Shown in pieces: positions 58,389 through 64,000 of a DNA stretch of 64,000 nt. Source of the stretch: Oxytricha trifallax (Eukaryota > Ciliophora > Spirotrichea > Sporadotrichida > Oxytrichidae); NCBI GenBank assembly GCA_000711775.1, contig ARYC01001259.1, positions 27,026 to 91,025 of the forward strand, read 5' to 3'. Under the pieces are notes generated by a model. It was not told the origin of the DNA. It saw nothing but the letters and a program-made list of their open reading frames with translations, and did not search any database. Every line of letters starts with the position of its first letter. The first letter of the stretch is position 1. Made by a program: the position numbers and the translations under genes.

Positions 58389-58807
58389 ATTGTAGAAATA
58401 CATTTGAATTTGGAAAAATTAATTTAATTTGATTTTATTATAAATCAAAATATTGGCAGTTAAAATTGGCCAATTTAAACGATCTAGGGCTCATTCGATA
58501 GAGAATTCAAAATTAGCTGGACTTTAATATTGGCGGTACTATTTTATCGCATCTCTGGAGAGAGATAACTTCAATTTAATGTGAAGGTATAATTTAATGA
58601 ATTTAGATGTGTTTAATTAAATTGAATTTATCTCTCTCCAGAGATGCGATAAAATAGTACCGCCAATATTAAAGTCCAGCTAATTTTGAATTCTCTATCG
58701 AATGAGACCTAGATCGTTTAAATTGGCCAATTTTAACTGCCAATATTTTGATTTATAATAAAATCAAATTAAATTAATTTTTCCAAATTCAAATGTATTT
58801 CTACAAT
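58389..58807. mobile_element. 419-bp inverted-repeat element (MITE-like), copy 2
   Basis: Arms 58389-58580 and 58616-58807 pair almost perfectly around a 35-bp loop. It shares GATAGAGAATTCAAAAT, CTGGACTTTA and TATTGGCGG with the 12559-12980 element while the outer arms differ, so only the core is conserved in the family. Non-coding. Confidence 0.9.
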
Positions 58808-58809
58808 AT

Positions 58810-59560
58810 GAATTTGCTTTAAAACTGCATTTGTCACACCAAATAAGTATATTTATGAAATACTTTTCATAATTACAATAACATAGAATAATTATAAATA
58901 TTAAGGATTAATATAATTATTATAACTTGATATACTGAGATTGAATATTGAAATTTTGATTCAACTTATTTAATTTAAATATATAGACTAGCATTTGTAT
59001 AGAAATTAATTAAAACAAATTGAATTTAATAATTATTAACATATTAAAAGATTAAATATATATCGATGCATTTTCTTTCCATCTATTAATAGATTAATTT
59101 TAATATTAGTCTTGGGATTTATACACCAATTACTCAGTTTGTTTCAAAGATTGCTACTAATTTTAACAATCAGTTGTTGTTTTCTCAATTTAAAGATACC
59201 TAACCAATTTGTGTTTGTCTTGTTTTCATTTTTATTAACTTAAAATTTTATTTTAAAATTAAATTTCATATAATATTGTAGGAATAACACTCGATTTGGG
59301 AAAATAAATTATATAAAAGAATAAATATTTTTGGTCTAGGGAAGTTATAATTTTAAATTCAAATCAAATATTGTATATTATTTTTATTAATTATTTGGTA
59401 GTTTTTTAGTTATTAAAAAGAGAACATATTATATAAATATATACTTATGAATAGGGCCTTAATAAAAAACTAAAACATTCCGAATTTAATGTGATTCTTT
59501 TTTAAATTATTGGCCTGAATTAAAAATTTGATCACAACAGTTATAAATGGTAGCCTTTTT
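58810..59560. other. AT-rich stretch without a recognised gene
   Basis: No coding frame stands out. Confidence 0.45.
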
Positions 59561-59569
59561 AACTAAGAC

Positions 59570-59995
59570 TGCTAATACAGGGTGATAAGAGCTACACATC
59601 CATCTCAAGTCGCTTCAAGTGTCATCGCCACATACCCATTACAAGTAAAAGGACTCCCCAACAAGCAGGAGTGTATGACGAGTAGAGATTGGAACCATTG
59701 AAAAACTTAGTTTTACTGCAACATCAATACAAGCGTAAACATCACGAGGCTGCCGTAGAGCATCATTGGCTTTGTGACCAAATGAATAGGTGAAATTTTT
59801 GCAAGACCTTCAATATTTTTGACTCTTTCTGAGCAGTTGGGAGGTGAGCATTGGATTTGTTCACATTGTATCTAATTGCATAGCAAGCGAGCTTGGCATG
59901 ATTTTGGGAACACATTCGAGCTGATTCTACTAGTATTAAGCACAGACATTTACAGCAGTTGCAGCCGGATACAGTTTTGTTGCAGCTGCTGTTAT
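59570..59995 (-). other. GC-richer island, probably coding on the minus strand
   Basis: Minus frames include KLYPAATAVNVCAQYQQNQL continuing to KIMPSSLAMQLDTM and a TGA, and in another frame GHKANDALRQPRDVYACIDV and MVPISTRHTLLLVGESFYL. Composition is strongly richer than the flanks. It is likely one or two macronucleus-destined pieces, possibly with an indel between. No family is recognised. Confidence 0.4.
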
Positions 59996-60087
59996 ATCTT
60001 TTTTTGATTTTACTTTTAGCTTAATCATAAAAATAATATAATTTAAAGCGTCATATATTGAGTATTTTAATTTGTTATTTTCGAGAG

Positions 60088-60459
60088 TCATTGATTTTCA
60101 TTAGTGTCTCTCGAGGTTTTTTATAAATTATTTAGTATAATTATTCTTAAATATATAATCACGATATTTCAATTTCTTTAATTATATTGAACTTTTTCTG
60201 TTTTTATTTTTAAAAATCCTTAAGGATTAATGAATAAATTATAATAGATTTTTTTAGTGTCTTAAAATGATTCCTTAATTTAAATATGCGGTAAAAAATA
60301 AGATAATACCTAAAAAACGAATAATGTTCTAGATCTTAATAGATTTATCATAATTCTTTTTTGGAAATAGAGAATTTGGTAAAAAAAATTTTTGAAAAAA
60401 TGAAAGATTAATTATTTTTATTTTAAAATACTCGAGAGACACTAATGAAATCATTGATT
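60088..60459. mobile_element. ~370-bp element with 28-bp terminal inverted repeats
   Basis: CATTAGTGTCTCTCGAG at 60099-60115 (within a longer match starting at 60088) is the reverse complement of 60431-60459, with one extra base. The interior is AT-rich and non-coding. A different small element family from the TATTGGCGG one. Confidence 0.75.
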
Positions 60460-60464
60460 ATCTT

Positions 60465-61795
60465 CTATTATGGATTTAGATGTTATATATCATTCTATTA
60501 AAAATGAAAATATATTTAAAATTGATTAAAATAATTCAAAAATGGAGGATTTTTGAGATAAGAGTCCTCCTGCTTCATTCAGCATAAATTAAAAGTTTAA
60601 TATAATGCAACAATGATAATTGCATGAGTAAGAAAGATACTTGTATTGCCAGATACCCTAGCATAAGTATACATTGGCAATCATGAAATTGCGCATGTTT
60701 CTTTTGGAGTGAAGAAAATACATCGGAGCTCTGTCCATGAGAGTAGAAGGAAGTTTCATTGGATGATATACTAAAGGGATTAAAGCTAGATGAATATTGC
60801 TTTAGGGATCTTTAGCCCTTTTAATTAAACCCCATGAGTTAAAATTTTAATAGAATTTTTAAATTATATTTTTTTTAAGATAAAATAATTGAATTTATAT
60901 AGCTTATTATTGAAAATCAGAAAATTAAGATTGCTCTAATCTTAATAAACACTGAAGTCAATTTACTTGGATAAAAGAAAAATTAATTTTATCTTTATAA
61001 AAGTCTCTATTCGTATTAATTATTATTTACTATATTGATTATGAATAAAGTTATATTAATTCTCATTTTAATAAACTAGCACCTCGTAAATCATTTGCAT
61101 ATTGAAATAAATCTTTTTTTAATTTTTTTCAAGTTTTTTTTCAAATTCATATGAAGAATACGTCATTAAGTTAATTTTTTTGAGCGAGTTGTATATTATT
61201 TATAAATGAAATCCTAAAAAGGCAAAGTATTAATAAATAATTAATTGAAAATTTTACTAGATAATTATCATGCTTATCTAGATATGCTTTTAGTAGATTA
61301 GCCTTAAGCAAATGATATATTTTATTCATAAACTTAAATTTAAAACCAAGGATGAGTATCAGTCATTAAATATTTACACATGGAGTATGAGTTAGTGATT
61401 TTATCAATTTATCATAAATTAAAATTTAAAATTAATATAAGATAGTCCAATTTATTATCTAAAAACAAACAAACAGTTAAAGAAATTGAATGTAAATTTA
61501 ATTAGTTTAAATAAATATTAATTTTTTAAAGTATAGGAAACTAAATACTTTTTATACATACTTCTATACTTAGATAGCTCTTATTGTAAGAAATATTGAA
61601 ATTATTTATATAGCTTCATATTAAATAGAATTAGAATAATAATTAAAATTATTAGAAGTTGCCATAGTTAATATAAGGCAACGAATTGAATTTAAATTTA
61701 TTTAGTTATTATTTTTTAATAAAAAATCAAAGGAATCATCAAAAATTGAATATAGATTAAATCATAAAACTCCAAAAAAGCATTAATTAATTTTA
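60465..61795. other. AT-rich stretch without a recognised gene
   Basis: No coding frame or long repeat seen. Confidence 0.45.
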
Positions 61796-61799
61796 ATTT

Positions 61800-61929
61800 A
61801 TTCCGCAGACCACCTGCGGATCATCAAAATTTAATATTTTAATTTAAAAGTTTTTGAATTAAATAAATGCTTTTACACTAAATATAAAAATATATTTTAT
61901 TCTTATTTTCTGCAGAAGGTCTGCGGAAT
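61800..61929. repeat. 130-bp sequence with 21-bp inverted ends
   Basis: ATTCCGCAGACCACCTGCGGA at 61800-61820 pairs with 61909-61929 (TCTGCAGAAGGTCTGCGGAAT) with four mismatches. Each end is itself partly palindromic. AT-rich interior. Confidence 0.75.
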
Positions 61930-62573
61930 CATAAATTCGCGGACTCTCTATGGATTATCTAATAAGTATATAATGCAATATAAACTAAAATATATTAATG
62001 AAAAAATAGATTTATTGAATTTGATTAAATTCTCAAAAAATTTCTTATTAAGATTAATAAAATTTATTAGTCATATTGATTTAAGATTGCATGTCCATTT
62101 AGAATTTTAAGTTTAAATATTTTATGAAATAAATTCTAAAGTAATAGCCAAAATAAATTAATCATTGTTTCATTCATAATAACTTAACTTTTGTAGTATT
62201 TAGTGTTTATTTCTTGTCAAACGTCCAAACCCTTTCAAAATTTTTATAATAATTACTTATATATTCTATAATCATTTTAATCCTATTATTCTTATTTTAA
62301 GAAAATTTTCATTAACTTTGAATTTTATATCTTGAATTTTATACCAAAAAGGGTTAAATTTGTAAAATAGGATTTCACTTTAATACAATCAAATTTTATA
62401 AAGTTCTAATGCATTTAGTGCACTTCTAAGACTTGCTTGGAAACATGACTTAGCCCAACCAAAGTCAAAATTAGACATTCAAAAGCCCTAATTGAGGTTT
62501 ATAAGTGCTTTGATTTGTAGGGTATTGTTGGGGTCTTATTGGGGTTAGTAGAGAAATTAGGTCAAATTGCAAA

Positions 62574-63596
62574 ATGAGAAATAGAAATTAGCGAAATTTA
62601 GGATCTATTTATGATGATTATATTTAGATTTACTGCTTAAGCTTAGGTATGGTACAAGTATTAAAATAGACTAAGTCAAACCAGTGCTGAATTATACAGT
62701 CATGGGAAGACTCCTACGCAAGAGTGCCTCAACTGTTAGATACCATTGCTTTTAGTTGTTTAGCATTATAATTCAGGCTCTTGAAAACATCCTGCAAGAA
62801 AATATAAGTTCACTCAGGCTCATATTTACTATCTCTGTGACTCTAAGACTTTAAAGTATTGGGCTCGCTTTCATCTTGACTAACGAGATGTCATGTTTCA
62901 TCGCAATTTTCCTGGCATGCGTATCTATCCTGAGACTATAGCCAATATTTATAGAAGAAATGGTATTACTTTCAAGACTGTCAACAGAGTGAAGAGAGTG
63001 ATTGATTTTACAGTGCCATTTTATAGTAATAATTTAATCTATATATATTATTAAATGCAGAGGGCTATTGACAATAAGATCAAATTCATACACGCTGATG
63101 AAGCTGAGTTTACCTTCAACACATTTATTAATAAGTCTTGGTATAAGAAGTATGATAATATAGAAGTCTACGATTAGAAAGTAAAGATTTTACCCATTCA
63201 ATTTTAGCAGGTATGAGTGAAGACTCTGGCTTAGAAAGTTATGTTTTTCATCCTCGCTCTATTAAACGAGAGTAGAACATTGAGTTCCTACGTAAGTTGA
63301 GAGATATATACAGCAATTAGGAGATCATCCTGCTTGTTGACAACCTCTCAGTTCATAAGACTAAGGAGTCTAAGAAAGCTTATGAAGAGTTAAAATAACT
63401 CCTGTATGCAACGTTCCTTATAGCCCATAATTTAATGGAATTGAATTTTACTGGAGTTAAATCAAGACTTACTACAAGAAGCTACTGCTGTATCATCTTA
63501 TGCATGACTTGACCATCGATACAGTATACTTGATTCAAAGTAGCTTCAAGAGATTAAGCATAGATAAGACAACAGTTTGTGCGTGAGAAGGAAGAA
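62574..63596 (+). pseudogene. TBE transposase (DDE), almost complete
   Basis: Start MRNRNQRNLGSIYDDYI, stop TGA after IDKTTVCA; 1,023 nt. The HTH-like region reads MRIYPETIANIYRRNGITFK. First Asp FIHADEAEFTFNTFINKSWY, second LLVDNLSVHKTKESKKAYEE, Glu PYSPQFNGIEFYWSQIKTYY; the triad is complete. Small frame changes occur in the N-terminal third (about 62670 and 62790), near 63180-63200, and near 63395 just before the Glu block. At the 5' end the gene lies 94 bp inside the terminal repeat. The TGA falls earlier than in copies A-C, giving a slightly shorter C-terminus. Confidence 0.85.
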
Positions 63597-63650
63597 TGAT
63601 TGTTTATAAATAAGTTTTATATTTAAATGAATGAGTAAGTTCACATATTA

Positions 63651-64000
63651 AATTAACCCAGAAAGGGATTAGGCTTCTCCTTCTTCTCCTCTTCTTATGG
63701 CTTCCTTGGGCCCATATTTTTTCTCTTAGTGCCAGCTCCTGCATTTATGTTCATTTTATCTGGCTTTTAAAAATCTTTATAAAGTCTCTTGCTCACTTCA
63801 TGAATAGTCTATGACTTTCTCTCTCTGTGAACCTTTGCATGTTCTTTCATTAGGAATATACCAGTTCCAGGTTTCCCTACAAAGTTTTAGAATGCCTCGT
63901 TTCTTCTATTTTTCAGGAGAGATAGAATATATTTTCTTATGAGCTTCTTCAATTATTTTTCTGAGATACTCCTCTTTTATTGTGCCAAGAACACCAAAGA
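63651..64000 (-). pseudogene. TBE 22-kDa-type protein, partial (window edge)
   Basis: Read inward from the TGA at 63651, the minus strand gives the conserved C-terminus (tail Lys/Glu-rich, NIDAGAGTKRKNMGPRKP-like, then SKRLYKDF and KEHAKVHRERKS) and further upstream the EEAHKKIYSISPE region near 63930. The first part of the gene lies outside the window. At least one frame change occurs near 63880. Confidence 0.75.

Larger units (their letters stand above)
62480..64000. mobile_element. TBE copy E, reverse orientation, runs off the window
   Basis: The end at 62480 has CAAAAGCCC, a contracted telomere-like repeat, followed by the ~80-bp TBE terminal repeat (TTGAGGTTTATAAGTGCTTT). The transposase is on the plus strand and the 22-kDa gene on the minus strand, mirror image to copies A and B. 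The kinase gene would lie beyond the window. Confidence 0.92.

Noticed and set aside
1..64000. CRISPR array, bacterial operon structure or ribosome-binding sites
   Set aside because: No regularly spaced direct repeats; the code, introns and transposons are those of a ciliate.

Overview
The window looks like germline (micronuclear) DNA of a spirotrich ciliate of the Oxytricha/Stylonychia/Tetmemena group. Four observations support this. Coding stretches read through only if TAA and TAG mean glutamine, with TGA as stop. The DNA is very AT-rich, with small GC-richer coding islands in long non-coding AT-rich stretches. Several transposon copies end in the C4A4/G4T4 telomere-like repeat and carry the three genes known from telomere-bearing elements (TBEs): a DDE transposase, a '22-kDa' protein and a zinc-finger/protein-kinase protein. 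Finally, one gene fragment is interrupted by a short AT-rich insert flanked by 7-bp direct repeats, like an internal eliminated sequence (IES) with pointers. The genus is an inference; no rRNA or other marker is present.

Layout. 1-870: decayed TBE end with kinase remains. 1-17.7 kb: mostly AT-rich DNA with decayed kinase copies, scattered Pro/Gln-rich coding segments on the minus strand, a 1.49-kb fold-back element (8.6-10.1 kb) and two small inverted-repeat elements. 18.1-21.8 kb: a TBE with an intact 57-kDa gene, cut off inside its transposase. 21.8-32.2 kb: a 10.4-kb element with about 70-bp terminal inverted repeats that carries a second IS630/Tc1-type transposase, a SecA-like DEAD ATPase, a coiled-coil protein and a Gln-rich protein; this is the strongest candidate for an undescribed mobile system. 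35.1-42.2 kb: nested TBEs between 490-bp inverted copies of an unknown sequence. 44.5-50.7 kb: fragments of host-like genes, one with an IES, and a truncated transposase. 50.7-55.4 kb: palindromes, an intron-containing gene and a frameshifted superfamily-3 helicase. 57.3-57.9 kb: a Gln-rich gene. 58.4-62 kb: small inverted-repeat elements. 62.5-64 kb: start of another TBE in the opposite orientation.

How the parts work together. In each TBE the transposase and the kinase/zinc-finger gene lie on one strand and the 22-kDa gene on the other. In these ciliates TBE transposases are known to act in DNA elimination during macronuclear development. In the 10.4-kb element three genes point one way and the coiled-coil gene points the other way from the middle. 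Most mobile genes here carry one or more frameshifts, so most copies are probably dead. Introns are very short (28-36 nt in the mobile genes, 88 nt in one other gene).

Limits. All translations were done by eye with UAA/UAG = Gln. Frameshifts may be real decay, assembly errors or unrecognised tiny introns or IESs. Boundaries of isolated coding segments are approximate.
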